NCBI RefSeq assembly: GCF_049472135.1
Contig: NZ_JBMOVV010000010.1
Span: 1 to 64,000, forward strand
From: Arcobacter_B sp049472135
GTDB taxonomy: Bacteria > Campylobacterota > Campylobacteria > Campylobacterales > Arcobacteraceae
Length of the DNA: 64,000 bases
Reading direction: 5' to 3'
The translations under genes were made by a program, and so were the position numbers. A model generated the notes under the pieces. The model ran no database searches and had not been told where the DNA came from. It was given only the letters and a program-made list of their open reading frames with translations. Positions 30,416 to 39,401 of the stretch are shown here, one piece after another; within the stretch, counting starts at the first letter, position 1; every line of letters starts with the position of its first letter.

Positions 30416-30464
30416 CTATTATCCTAAAATTTAATTAATGGTAGATATTTTATCGAAAAAAAAA

Positions 30465-31508
30465 TTAGTTTTGAATTATGCTCGCTACGTTTTTCGAACT
30501 TCCATTTTTTAAGTAATCTCGAAGGATTTTTGAATCCTCAAAAAACTTCTGTTTATTCATTGTTTTATAGTCATTTAATAATGCTTCAACACTAACATCA
30601 TCTTGTAAAAATTCACTATGAATACAAGCTTTACCCATTTTATCAAAGAAGATATTTGCAAGCCCAATATATGGTAATTTCACAAAGGTTCTACCTATTT
30701 TATAATCTAGTTTTTTTGCAATATAACTAAGAGTAAATGGTGTTCCTATTAATGCTGCTTCTAATGTTGCTGTACCTGAACAAATAAAAGCATATTCACT
30801 TTCTTGTAAGGTTTCATGAGCTTGTCTTGAAATAGTAAAATCTGATATATCACCATAAGTTCTACTAATATATTCATCATCAAATTTTGAAGGGATTATT
30901 AAGATATGCTCTTTATTTGGAATTCTTTTTGCTAGTTCTTTAAAAATAGGCATATGGTTTTTTATTTCAGTTTTTCTACTTCCTGGCATAAAAGCAATCT
31001 TATTACTTTGTGTAAGCTCTTCTTTAAAGTGATGTATTTCATCAAGTAAGGGATGTCCTACATAAGTGATTTTATCTTTTTGAGTATAAAGTTCACTCTC
31101 AAAAGGAATAATTGAACAAAGTTTAGAACAGTATGCTTCAAGTTTTTTTACTCTACCTTTTTTCCATGCCCAAGCTTGTGGAAGGATATAGTAAATAATC
31201 TCTTTATTTGGATACCTTTGTTTAAGCTTTTTTGCTAAAGGCAGGTTAAATCCTGATGAGTCCATTAAAAGAACTTTATCACAATCTTTTGCAGCATCTA
31301 CAAGTTCATCTCTTAATTTAAAAAAGAACCTAAGCTTTTTAAGGGCATCTATAAATCCCATAATAGCTAAAGATGTCAAGTCATACATTGGCTTACCAAG
31401 CTCTTTATCAAAAACACCAATAAATTCTATATCATCACTTAGGTGCTTTTTAAGCTCCTTTAAGTGAATATTTGAAGATGTTTCCATGGCACATACTAAA
31501 AGTTTCAT
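30465..31508 (-). CDS. lpxB: Lipid-A-disaccharide synthase LpxB
   Basis: GT-B glycosyltransferase (family GT19) that joins UDP-2,3-diacylglucosamine and lipid X. 347 aa. Recognisable stretches: HLKELKKHL near the N-terminus, PQAWAWKKGRVKKL (the family signature), FMPGSRKTEI (UDP-sugar domain), and the acceptor loop with SGTATLEAALIGTPF. It overlaps the end of queH by 4 bases and precedes fabZ by 49 bases. The acyl substrate would come from LpxA in the same run. Confidence 0.95.
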   Translation of the reverse strand: MKLLVCAMETSSNIHLKELKKHLSDDIEFIGVFDKELGKPMYDLTSLAIMGFIDALKKLRFFFKLRDELVDAAKDCDKVLLMDSSGFNLPLAKKLKQRYPNKEIIYYILPQAWAWKKGRVKKLEAYCSKLCSIIPFESELYTQKDKITYVGHPLLDEIHHFKEELTQSNKIAFMPGSRKTEIKNHMPIFKELAKRIPNKEHILIIPSKFDDEYISRTYGDISDFTISRQAHETLQESEYAFICSGTATLEAALIGTPFTLSYIAKKLDYKIGRTFVKLPYIGLANIFFDKMGKACIHSEFLQDDVSVEALLNDYKTMNKQKFFEDSKILRDYLKNGSSKNVASIIQN

Positions 31509-32578
31509 ACTATCTCTTCTCTTACATCATCATATGTTTGAGCATCAATAAAAATTTCATATTTTTCATCAATAATCTCATCTAAAACAATTATACAGCT
31601 TAAATCATAAGGGCTTTTGATTATTTTTGCTCTTATTTTCATCTCTTCATCAAATAAAGGAGGGTTATACATAAGCTCTTTAACACTACTATAGTTTGTT
31701 GAAGCAATTTCATTGTATTTGTCTAAACTTATTACTTTTACTTCATCACGATTTAGATAGTTAACCCCATCTTTTTCATACTCAATTCTACCATTTGTTT
31801 TCCCTCTGTTTATCATCGAGTAAGGAAAAATATATGAAGGAGTAATTTGTTTTTTCACAAGAACTTTACCACTTAAAAGTCTATAGTTTAAAAATCTATT
31901 TTTAATGATTTTATACTCATCAGCATTTGCTTCAAGAGTGTTTCTTCTTTTATAAAGTTCTAATCTCTCTTCAATTGATTCAGGTAAAATCTGATTTGAG
32001 ATAGGATTAAACATCTCATCCATGATTTTCTTTTGAGCTTCTCTTTGAGCTGATAAACCAAATAAACAACCACAATAGTTTTGTCTATAAAGTTGGTTTT
32101 CTTTTACTTTTTTACCTTGGATTTCTGCACCATTTCCAGCTTTATAATCTCTAAAAATAAACTCAATTCCATGTAAACTTTGAAGATTATGACCAATCTT
32201 ATCAAGTTTTTCTTGAGATTTTTTAGGAGAGATTAAAAGTGTAGTTGTAAACTTATCATGACCTAACTCTTTTGCTTTTGCAACTGTTACATCAAGTCTA
32301 TCATCATAACAAACAGTACATCTATCACCTTTTTCTGGAAGATGTTCCATACCTTTTACTTTTTTAAGCCATTCTTCTAGGTTATAAGGACCTTCAATTA
32401 ATTCAATTCCTAGTTTTTGGCATGAGTATTCTACGTCTAAGTATCTTAGTCTATATTCACTATATGGATGAATGTTTGGGTCATAAAAAAAACCTACTAA
32501 CTTTTCATCTGGATATTCTTCTTGTATTCTTTCTAAAAAATAGTGACTATCGACTGCACAACAAATATGTACTAACAA
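31505..32578 (-). CDS. queH: Epoxyqueuosine reductase QueH
   Basis: Last step of queuosine tRNA modification: reduces epoxyqueuosine, non-orthologous replacement of QueG. 357 aa. The N-terminal domain has the DUF208 cysteine sets: HICCAVDSHYF (Cys6, Cys7), CTVCYDDRL, and YCGCLFGLS, which ligate an iron-sulfur cluster and a neighbouring metal. The extra C-terminal about 170 residues are also present in Campylobacterota versions and have no clear role. First gene of the run to lpxB (4-base overlap). Confidence 0.92.
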   Translation of the reverse strand: MLVHICCAVDSHYFLERIQEEYPDEKLVGFFYDPNIHPYSEYRLRYLDVEYSCQKLGIELIEGPYNLEEWLKKVKGMEHLPEKGDRCTVCYDDRLDVTVAKAKELGHDKFTTTLLISPKKSQEKLDKIGHNLQSLHGIEFIFRDYKAGNGAEIQGKKVKENQLYRQNYCGCLFGLSAQREAQKKIMDEMFNPISNQILPESIEERLELYKRRNTLEANADEYKIIKNRFLNYRLLSGKVLVKKQITPSYIFPYSMINRGKTNGRIEYEKDGVNYLNRDEVKVISLDKYNEIASTNYSSVKELMYNPPLFDEEMKIRAKIIKSPYDLSCIIVLDEIIDEKYEIFIDAQTYDDVREEIV

Positions 32579-32644
32579 TAAATAACCTTTGATTTTATAA
32601 TTTATGGATATTATAGTAAAATATTTTAAAACAAAGGATTAGGT

Positions 32645-33028
32645 ATCAGAAATTTAGCCATATTATTTATTTGTATTACTTTTTTTACAGGCTGTTTTAA
32701 TCAAAAGCCTACTCTTACTTCAAGTGCCACGATACTCATAAAAACGCCAACTATGAAGTTTTATGATAAAGGATTTATTTTTAACTATGATGATTATACA
32801 CAGGTTCAAATCTTTAGTGCAGGTACAGCAGTTCTTGATATGAAAATCTATGAGGATAGGATATGTAGTTCTACTTTCAGATGTGAAAAACTAGAAGTTT
32901 TCAATACAAAGAACTTACATAAATCATACGAAAAAGAGTTTTTAAGAGAACTTTTTAATAAAAATGAAAAAGAGATAGTTCATAGGGATAAAGAAAATAG
33001 AATTCTTATAAAAATAAGAAGAGATTAA
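32645..33028 (+). CDS. Small lipoprotein with apparent ATC start
   Basis: 128 codons including stop. The first ATG in frame is at 32753, but the frame is open upstream and encodes a perfect lipoprotein signal: after ATC at 32645, RNLAILFICITFFTGC, with Cys17. AAGGA (32634-32638) lies 6 bases before the ATC, and no ATG, GTG or TTG occurs in frame between it and the ATG at 32753. The likely start is therefore ATC, or an ATG that has mutated or been misread. The mature part (about 110 aa) has no domain I recognise; it contains a Cys pair (ICSSTFRCE). It ends in a terminator shared with the gene at 33054. Confidence 0.65.
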   Translation: MRNLAILFICITFFTGCFNQKPTLTSSATILIKTPTMKFYDKGFIFNYDDYTQVQIFSAGTAVLDMKIYEDRICSSTFRCEKLEVFNTKNLHKSYEKEFLRELFNKNEKEIVHRDKENRILIKIRRD

Positions 33029-33055
33029 AACAAAAAGGTTAATACCTTTTTGTTT
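33028..33055. terminator. Shared bidirectional terminator
   Basis: Perfect 12-bp stem (33028-33039 with 33044-33055) with a 4-base loop, A-rich on one side and T-rich on the other. The stop codons of both convergent genes touch or lie in the arms. Confidence 0.8.
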
Positions 33056-34175
33056 ATCTAGGGGATTTAAAATACCACTTCATCTCTTTTAATTCATTTA
33101 CACTTTTATCAGAGCTTACAGACTGTAGAGTAACTGTTAAATAATTACTTGAAAAACTTTTGATTTTTAAAGTTTGAGTATATCCCATATATAGTGTAAC
33201 TACACTATTATTTTCAATCTTTACAGAATCATAATCTTTAGTTAAATCTTGAATATCCCAAGTATTTGTCATAAAGTTTTTATAATTTCTTTCAACTTTT
33301 GCTTTATATGAGTTTGTATATGTATGAACTACATATGAAAGATCTTCATAACCTTCTTCATATTCATAAAATGTTTTATTTAAAAGATAAGAAATATTAG
33401 TTTTATCTTCTGTTTGATTGTTGTTTTTTTCCATTTTGGCTTTTATTTCTTCAACTTCTGTATCAGTTAATTTCTCAATTAAACTTGATGTTTGTAAATC
33501 ATTTACAACTTGGTTTTCAAGTTCAATGGCTTTTTGTTTTAAACTCTTTTCTGTACTACTTTCAAAGGTAGTTTTTAATGAAGAAATAAATGCTTTTACA
33601 TCAGTTATTCTACTTGTATTATTTTCATCAAATAAAGAGTCTATATATTCATCACTATTTGAAGAGTTTTCTTTTATATTTTTATATAAAGCATTTGTTA
33701 AAATCATACTCTCTTTTGACTGACTTGGTAAATCTAAAAGTGTTTGTTTATCAAGTGTATTTAATACAAGCTCCTCTTTTGCAAGTTTTACAAGCTTTTC
33801 TAAATTCTCATTCTCTTTATTTGTATCAGAATCATATATTAAAGTAGAGATTAATGATACTTTATTTGAAGATGATTTTAATGGTGTATTTAACTTAATA
33901 TCTTGTGTATCTACAAGAGAGTTTCCATTTACATCTATTATTCCAGAACTAACTGTAATTGGATAAGTAACTGCTGTATCAAATCTGTAGATATTAGAAT
34001 AAGTACTTATTGGTTTTGCTATATTTCCATTTGCATCTGTTACAGTAGCATTTAGTACAGCTCCTCTTTCTACTTGTACTGTTGTTGATGAGGTACTTGA
34101 TGAACTTCCTCCTCCACAACCAATCAATAAGATTGAACTTAAAATTGATGTTAATACTAATTTTGTATTTTTCAT
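33054..34175 (-). CDS. Ser-rich lipoprotein of unknown function
   Basis: 373 aa. Signal peptide with lipobox LIGC (Cys20), followed directly by GGGSSSSTSSTTV, a flexible linker usual for surface or periplasmic lipoproteins. Residues about 35-120 look like a beta-domain (NATVTDANGNIAKPIS; GIIDVNGNSLVDTQDIKLNT), the middle is helical and charged, and the C-terminal about 90 residues are again strand-rich (NSVVTLYMGYTQTLKIKS). No known domain is recognised. It is divergent from the WYL regulator, with only 93 bases between them, so it may be a target of that regulator. Confidence 0.75.
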   Translation of the reverse strand: MKNTKLVLTSILSSILLIGCGGGSSSSTSSTTVQVERGAVLNATVTDANGNIAKPISTYSNIYRFDTAVTYPITVSSGIIDVNGNSLVDTQDIKLNTPLKSSSNKVSLISTLIYDSDTNKENENLEKLVKLAKEELVLNTLDKQTLLDLPSQSKESMILTNALYKNIKENSSNSDEYIDSLFDENNTSRITDVKAFISSLKTTFESSTEKSLKQKAIELENQVVNDLQTSSLIEKLTDTEVEEIKAKMEKNNNQTEDKTNISYLLNKTFYEYEEGYEDLSYVVHTYTNSYKAKVERNYKNFMTNTWDIQDLTKDYDSVKIENNSVVTLYMGYTQTLKIKSFSSNYLTVTLQSVSSDKSVNELKEMKWYFKSPR

Positions 34176-34245
34176 AGAATTCCTTAATATGGTTTTAATT
34201 ATAAATTTATAGAATTCTATGTTTATAAAAAGACAGTATAGTGTC
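34173..34245. promoter_or_regulatory. Divergent control region with inverted repeats
   Basis: Two inverted repeats lie between the Ser-rich lipoprotein and the WYL regulator. One is catagaatt (34173-34181, overlapping the lipoprotein start codon) with aattctatg (34213-34221). The other is GACA-G-TATA-G-TGTC at 34232-34245, a palindrome except for the two G positions, 24 bases before the WYL start and overlapping a possible TATAGT -10 box. These are operator-like; binding is inference. Confidence 0.4.
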
Positions 34246-34268
34246 GCATAGAAAAGTTAAGATAAAAA

Positions 34269-35231
34269 ATGAATAAAAATTTTGATAATTTACCAAAGAA
34301 AAACAGCGAAAAAAACAGTGATAAAGTTTTAAGAAGATTAATGCTTATTTTACAAAAATTAAGTGATAATGAGCTTCCTACTAGAAAAGAGTTAGAAGAA
34401 GAGTTTAATGTAACTGCTAAAACTATTCAAAGAGATATTTACCAAAGGCTTTCATATTTCCCTATTGAGAAAACATCTTTAGGGCAATATAAGTTTATAG
34501 AGGGATTTACTTTAAATAAAACAACTCTAAAAGAGGATGAAATGCTTTTTGTATATCTATCTTTGTCTCAAATAAAAGATATAAATGCGAATTTTGAAAA
34601 GATTACTTATGATATTTTTTCAAAACTTTTAACACCTAGGTATTCAAGTCCATATTATATAAAGCCAAATAGTTTTCAAGATATAGATATGGATTCTTCT
34701 TTATTAAATAGCTTAGAAAAAGCTATAGAGTTAAATAATACAGTAGAGCTAAAACTAAAGAATAGGATATTTTTAATAGAGCCTTATAAAGTAGTTAGTT
34801 TTGATGGAATATGGTACTTATTTGGGAAAGATACAAAAGATGACAAAATAAGAACAGTATTTATTCATGAGATAAAAGAGTTAAATATAAAAAAACATAA
34901 GTTTGAACTTGATAAGCCTATTGATGAGATATTAGATAATGTTCACAGTGCATGGTTTGAAGATGGAAATATGATGGAGGTAAAAGTAAAAGTTTTACCA
35001 AAAGCAGCTTTTAATTTTAAGTTAAAGAAGATACTTCCTTCTCAAGAAATACTTAAAGAGTATGAGGATTCATCTTTACTTATAAAGTTTACTGTCTCAA
35101 CGCAAGAGGATATAGATAATATAATTAAAGCATGGTTACCTGATATTCAAATAATAGAACCTAAAAGTTATAAAGAAAAGTTTTTAAAAGAGTTAAAGTT
35201 ATATTTAGAAGCTTATGAAAATGAAGTTTAG
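34269..35231 (+). CDS. WYL-domain transcriptional regulator
   Basis: 320 aa. N-terminal winged helix-turn-helix (residues about 20-75: LPTRKELEEEFNVTAKTIQR is the HTH), a linker, a WYL domain at about 145-215 with the core FDGIWYLFGKD, where WYL is intact, and a C-terminal WCX-type extension (about 235-315). Such proteins bind DNA and often sense nucleic acid or nucleotides. It probably controls itself and perhaps the divergent lipoprotein gene. It is not next to any defence gene here. A terminator follows that is shared with ndh. Confidence 0.88.
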   Translation: MNKNFDNLPKKNSEKNSDKVLRRLMLILQKLSDNELPTRKELEEEFNVTAKTIQRDIYQRLSYFPIEKTSLGQYKFIEGFTLNKTTLKEDEMLFVYLSLSQIKDINANFEKITYDIFSKLLTPRYSSPYYIKPNSFQDIDMDSSLLNSLEKAIELNNTVELKLKNRIFLIEPYKVVSFDGIWYLFGKDTKDDKIRTVFIHEIKELNIKKHKFELDKPIDEILDNVHSAWFEDGNMMEVKVKVLPKAAFNFKLKKILPSQEILKEYEDSSLLIKFTVSTQEDIDNIIKAWLPDIQIIEPKSYKEKFLKELKLYLEAYENEV

Positions 35232-35255
35232 TCTTTGAAGACTAAACTATTTTTA
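35225..35255. terminator. Bidirectional terminator between WYL gene and NDH-2
   Basis: Inverted repeat 35225-35235 with 35238-35248 (11 bp, very small loop), followed by ATTTTTATT. The WYL stop TAG (35229-35231) lies in the left arm; the NDH-2 gene ends 8 bases after the right arm. Confidence 0.7.
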
Positions 35256-36464
35256 TTATGCCATTCTTTTTAGTTTTGCATAACCTGTTTTAATAAGTTT
35301 TAAAAGAGGCTTTCTATATGAGCTAAACACATACTTTTTGATTTCGTATGCAAGTCTACCTTTTACAGTAATAATACCTTTTAAATCACCTGCAGCGTAA
35401 GTTCCACCAAGTGCGATTAGAATACCATCAAGTTTTGGATCACACTTAATCATTCCTCTTCCTGCAATCATATTAAGTACATTTTTACCTGCATTTGTAC
35501 CACTGATTCTAGCAATAGTAACATTTGGAGGCATGATTTCACCTTTTCTATCTTTAATCTCTGCAATATCACCGATTGCAAAAATATTTTCATAGTTTTG
35601 TGTTTGCATGTATTCATTAACTATGATTTGGCCTCTACCATTTTTTTCAACATCTTCAAGTTCACTTGTAATAGTAGAAGCTTCAACCCCACCTGTAAAT
35701 ACAACAAATGAATGATTAATTTTAGTACCATTTGATAAGTGACAGTATCCATCTTCAACTTTTTGAAGTTTAGTTCCTGTGATAATATTAATACCTAAAT
35801 CTTTTAATCTTTTTTGGGAAATGTTTATAAGGTCTTGTGGAAGCCCTGGAAGAATAGTATCGGGACTACTAATAAGTGAAATTTTTAAGTTGTCACATGA
35901 GAAGTTACCCCTTTTGAAGAACTTATTTGAGTAGTATGCCATCTCAGCTGCAATCTCAACACCAGATAAACCAGCACCAACTACAACAATATGAGTATCA
36001 GCACACTGTTTTGCTTCATCTCTTACTTTTTCAAAAAGTTGTTTTTCAAAACTTTGTTTAAATGTGATTGCTCTATGAAGCTTTTTGATATCATCAGAGT
36101 TACCAAGTCCAGGAATTTGTGGAGGGAAGTAAGTTCTAGTTCCTGCTGCCATGATTAAGTAATCAAACTCTACAATCTCTTGCTCTTCTGTATAAATCTT
36201 CTTCTCTTTTTGGTCAATCTGTCTTACTTTTAGATTTTTAAATTCTAAATAGTCATGGTTAAATCCAAGACATAATGTAGTTAAGTCAATTGTTACATCT
36301 GCAAATGTAGATTTATTTGCTATTAAGTCATAAACCTCGGGTTGTAAGTTATGATATGTATGCTTATCAATTAATGTAATCTTTATATTTTTGTTTTTAA
36401 CTAACTCTCTTAATGCATAAATACCAGCATATCCACCACCAATAATAACAACTTTTTCCATCAA
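35256..36464 (-). CDS. ndh: Type II NADH:quinone oxidoreductase (NDH-2)
   Basis: Single-subunit flavoprotein, 402 aa, that passes electrons from NADH to quinone without pumping protons. FAD site IIGGGYAGIYALREL at the N-terminus, NADH site VVVGAGLSGVEIAAEM near 170, and the second FAD motif FAIGDIAEI near 300. The amphipathic basic C-terminus (VFSSYRKPLLKLIKTGYAKL) should attach it to the inner membrane. The alternative is a sulfide:quinone-type enzyme, but the active-site cysteines of that family are not seen. It gives a second route into the quinone pool besides complex I. Confidence 0.82.
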   Translation of the reverse strand: MMEKVVIIGGGYAGIYALRELVKNKNIKITLIDKHTYHNLQPEVYDLIANKSTFADVTIDLTTLCLGFNHDYLEFKNLKVRQIDQKEKKIYTEEQEIVEFDYLIMAAGTRTYFPPQIPGLGNSDDIKKLHRAITFKQSFEKQLFEKVRDEAKQCADTHIVVVGAGLSGVEIAAEMAYYSNKFFKRGNFSCDNLKISLISSPDTILPGLPQDLINISQKRLKDLGINIITGTKLQKVEDGYCHLSNGTKINHSFVVFTGGVEASTITSELEDVEKNGRGQIIVNEYMQTQNYENIFAIGDIAEIKDRKGEIMPPNVTIARISGTNAGKNVLNMIAGRGMIKCDPKLDGILIALGGTYAAGDLKGIITVKGRLAYEIKKYVFSSYRKPLLKLIKTGYAKLKRMA

Positions 36465-36812
36465 ATAAACCTTTTTTTCACTATTTTAATCTTGTGCTTG
36501 AAGTTTAAGTTATATAGTATTTTGTAACATAACATAACCCCTAACAATTATATACATGAAATGTTACAGAAATTTTATAGCCCATAAATAGCGAGCTTTG
36601 AACTTAAAATATTCAATTATTCTATACTTAGCCATTTTAGGATATGATAAAAACTTACTAAAGATTGTAAATTTCTTAACAGGTGTTAATAAATGACACT
36701 TTAGATAAGCTTAAAATAATATAAAAGTTATGAAGGTAAATTCACTTATTAAATTAACCTTATATTATAAATTTAATAAGTATAAATAATATTAGATTAA
36801 TAGGAAGATTAT
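36465..36812. other. Intergenic region between NDH-2 gene and nfo (348 bases)
   Basis: A divergent region with no credible coding frame. It holds an 8-bp repeat (36523-36530 with 36561-36568), a possible TATACT -10 box (36623-36628), and a perfect 12-bp hairpin (36744-36755 with 36770-36781) that would lie in the 5' leader of nfo, 31 bases before its start codon. The promoters for both genes must lie here. A small RNA is possible but not supported. Confidence 0.45.
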
Positions 36813-37658
36813 ATGAAATATGTAGGAGCACATGTAAGCGCAACAGGTGGAGTTTTTAATGCTCCAATAAATGCAAGAGAGATAGGTTGTAAGGCTTTTG
36901 CACTTTTTGTAAAAAACCAAAGACAATGGAGAGCAAAAGATTTTGAACCAAAGGTTTTAGATAAGTGGTTTAAAGAGATGGAAGAAACAGGAATTGAAGC
37001 AAAACATATCTTACCACATGATTCATATTTAATTAACTTAGGGCATCCAGAAGAAGATAAAAGACAAAAATCACTTGATGGTTTTTTACATGAAATTGAA
37101 AGATGTGAGATTTTAAAACTTGATAGACTTAACTTTCACCCAGGAAGCCACTTAAGAAAGATAAGTGAAGAAGAGTGTTTAGATAGAATTGCATTATCTT
37201 TAAACCAAGCAATTGACGCTACAAATGACATAAAACTAGTTATTGAAAACACAGCAGGTCAAGGAAGTAACTTAGGGTATAAATTTGAGCATTTAGCATA
37301 CTTAATCGACAAAGTTGAAGATAAATCAAGAATTGGTGTATGTATAGATACATGTCATATGTTTACAGCTGGTTATGATATTAGAACAAGAGAAGCATAC
37401 GATAAAACTTGGAAAGAGTTTGATGAGGTAGTAGGAAGACAATACCTTATGGGAATGCATATAAATGATTCAAAACCTGAACTTGGAAGTAGAGTAGATA
37501 GACACCATAGTTTAGGACAAGGACAGATTGGATGGGATGCATTTAAATTCATCATGAATGATGATAGAATGGATGATATTCCTTTAGTTTTAGAAACAAT
37601 TGATGAAACTATCTGGGCTGAGGAAATTCAAGCCTTATATGACTTAGTAGAGAAGTAA
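36813..37658 (+). CDS. nfo: Endonuclease IV (AP endonuclease)
   Basis: Zinc-dependent endonuclease that cuts DNA at abasic sites, for base-excision repair. 281 aa, the standard length. The TIM-barrel zinc-site motifs are present: FHPGSHL, LVIENTAGQGSNLGY, CIDTCHMFTAGYD, MHINDSKPELGSRVDRHHSLG and LVLETID. The start ATG follows AGGAAG. The stop codon lies in a short perfect palindrome (37651-37667). Confidence 0.96.
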   Translation: MKYVGAHVSATGGVFNAPINAREIGCKAFALFVKNQRQWRAKDFEPKVLDKWFKEMEETGIEAKHILPHDSYLINLGHPEEDKRQKSLDGFLHEIERCEILKLDRLNFHPGSHLRKISEEECLDRIALSLNQAIDATNDIKLVIENTAGQGSNLGYKFEHLAYLIDKVEDKSRIGVCIDTCHMFTAGYDIRTREAYDKTWKEFDEVVGRQYLMGMHINDSKPELGSRVDRHHSLGQGQIGWDAFKFIMNDDRMDDIPLVLETIDETIWAEEIQALYDLVEK

Positions 37659-37667
37659 TTTACTTCT
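37651..37667 (+). terminator. Short palindrome at the end of nfo
   Basis: agaagtaa (37651-37658) with ttacttct (37660-37667) around one base; the stop codon is in the left arm. It resembles the hairpins at other gene ends in this window but lacks a clear T-run, so it may be only a weak terminator. Confidence 0.3.
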
Positions 37668-37741
37668 TTGCTAGAGTTTTAAACAAAAAATAAAACTACT
37701 TAAATATAATATCTTAATTATATAAATTATTAGGATATATT

Positions 37742-38674
37742 TTGCAAAACATACTACTAGCACTAATACCAATTTTTTTACTTATCTCTTTAGGATATTT
37801 TTTAAAGCGTATAAAGTTTCCTGATGAGCAGTTTTGGCAATATGCTGATAAATTTACTTATTATGTATTATTTCCTGCTCTTTTGATTTATAAGCTTTCA
37901 ACGGCTTCTCTAGAAGGAATTGATGGAGTTAATTTTATTTTCTCAGCACTTTTAACTATTGGAATTATTACAATTTTACTTATGATAGCTGATAAAATCA
38001 TTTTCTTTTTTGACGGCCCTTCTTTAACTTCAGTTTATCAAGGTTCTATTAGATTTAACACATATGTATTTTTAGCTTTAACAGATGCCATTTATGGTGA
38101 TGGTGGCTTGGTTTTAGCCGCACTTTTAATGACATTTTTAATACCAAGTATAAATGTATTTTGTATAGGAATCTTCTCTATTTATGCTTCTAGTGATAAG
38201 ATTACTTTTGTATCTTTTATGAAATCAATTTTCAAAAACCCTTTGATTATCGCTTGTATAATTGGAGGAGGATTAAACTTTTTAGGTATTTCTTTAGCTG
38301 CTCCTGTTGAAAAAACACTTAGTCTTTTAAGTGCTGCTGCACTTCCTTTAGGTCTTTTATCTGTTGGGGTTGGTTTGCATATCACTCACTTAAAAGAAGT
38401 GAAATTTGAGCTATTTTCATCTGTATTTATAAAGCTTGCACTTTTCCCTGTACTTATTTTCTTTGTGGCAGTAAATTTAGGAGTTACTGGACTTCCTTTA
38501 TTGGTACTTGTTCTTTTTGGAGCTATGCCTACGGCTTCTAGTGCTTATATCTTAGCAAGGGAACTTGGAGGGGATTTAAAGCTAATGTCTGCGATTATTA
38601 CTATGCAGACATTGCTTTCTATATTTTCAATTTCAGCGATTTTGATGATTTTGGAGAGTTATCAAATTCCGTAG
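37742..38674 (+). CDS. AEC family transporter
   Basis: Inner-membrane carrier of the auxin-efflux-carrier fold, 310 aa with about 10 membrane helices in two similar halves (ILLALIPIFLLISLGYFL at the start; LPLLVLVLFGAMPTASSAYI in the second half). Members of this family move organic acids such as malate, but the substrate here cannot be told. The start is TTG at 37742 with TTAGGAT about 6 bases upstream; this keeps the first helix. The last 13 bases overlap the end of the opposite-strand lipoprotein gene. Confidence 0.87.
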   Translation: MQNILLALIPIFLLISLGYFLKRIKFPDEQFWQYADKFTYYVLFPALLIYKLSTASLEGIDGVNFIFSALLTIGIITILLMIADKIIFFFDGPSLTSVYQGSIRFNTYVFLALTDAIYGDGGLVLAALLMTFLIPSINVFCIGIFSIYASSDKITFVSFMKSIFKNPLIIACIIGGGLNFLGISLAAPVEKTLSLLSAAALPLGLLSVGVGLHITHLKEVKFELFSSVFIKLALFPVLIFFVAVNLGVTGLPLLVLVLFGAMPTASSAYILARELGGDLKLMSAIITMQTLLSIFSISAILMILESYQIP

Positions 38675-39279
38675 ATTTTCATCATAAAACTATTAGTTTT
38701 ATTTTCAAATTTTTCTAGCCAGAAGATACTCTTTTGAGTATCGGCTTTTGTATATACACCATTTGCATAGATTTTTGAAAGTTCTAATTGAGCGCTTTTT
38801 ACATTATTGTTTGCTGCAAAAGTTAAAAGCTCTATTGCTTCATCATAATCTTTTTCATTTAGATAATAAAAAGATAGTTTGTATGCTGCCATAGGGTCAA
38901 CTTTTTTTGTATCTTTTAATAAATCAATACCAAGTTCTTGATTTTTTACTACACCTCTTCCTTTTAAGTAAAGCTCTGAAAGTAGGGCATTTGCATAGAA
39001 GTTTCCTCTTTCTTGGGCTAAAGTGTATAAAGTAAAGGCATCTGTATATTTACCTTCTGAATATTTTTTTATACCAAGTCTTAAAATAGCGATTGTATTT
39101 TTGTAAGAGATTAAATCATAGCAGTTTTCTTCAAACTCTTTATCTTGGCTAATACATTGATTAGCTTGCGCTAACTCTGTTGGTAAAACTTTTAGTGACT
39201 GCTCATAATTATTACATCCTGTTAAAAATATAGCAGCTATTGCAGAAGTCACTAAAAGTTTTGTAGTGCTTTTTAACAT
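38662..39279 (-). CDS. Sel1-repeat lipoprotein, short
   Basis: 205 aa. Signal peptide with lipobox FLTGC (Cys22). Residues about 70-200 form Sel1/TPR-like helical repeats (YTDAFTLYTLAQERGNFYAN, AAYKLSFYYLNEKDYDEAI, AQLELSKIYANGVYTKADTQ). Such repeats bind other proteins, so a periplasmic scaffold is likely. It resembles in style the larger Sel1 protein at 39764-42142 but is separated from it by a small plus-strand gene. Tail overlaps the transporter gene. Confidence 0.82.
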   Translation of the reverse strand: MLKSTTKLLVTSAIAAIFLTGCNNYEQSLKVLPTELAQANQCISQDKEFEENCYDLISYKNTIAILRLGIKKYSEGKYTDAFTLYTLAQERGNFYANALLSELYLKGRGVVKNQELGIDLLKDTKKVDPMAAYKLSFYYLNEKDYDEAIELLTFAANNNVKSAQLELSKIYANGVYTKADTQKSIFWLEKFENKTNSFMMKIYGI

Positions 39280-39401
39280 AATTTTTTCCTTGTCTATACA
39301 GCTTGTAATTTTTGCATAATATTCTATCTAATTTTTGATAATTATACGAAGTTAAGAGTTATTCTTGTAATATTTACATAGATTTAATTAGGAGAATTTA
39401 A

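Noticed and set aside
32753..33028. ATG start of the small lipoprotein
   Set aside because: It would drop the whole signal peptide and lipobox encoded in frame just upstream.
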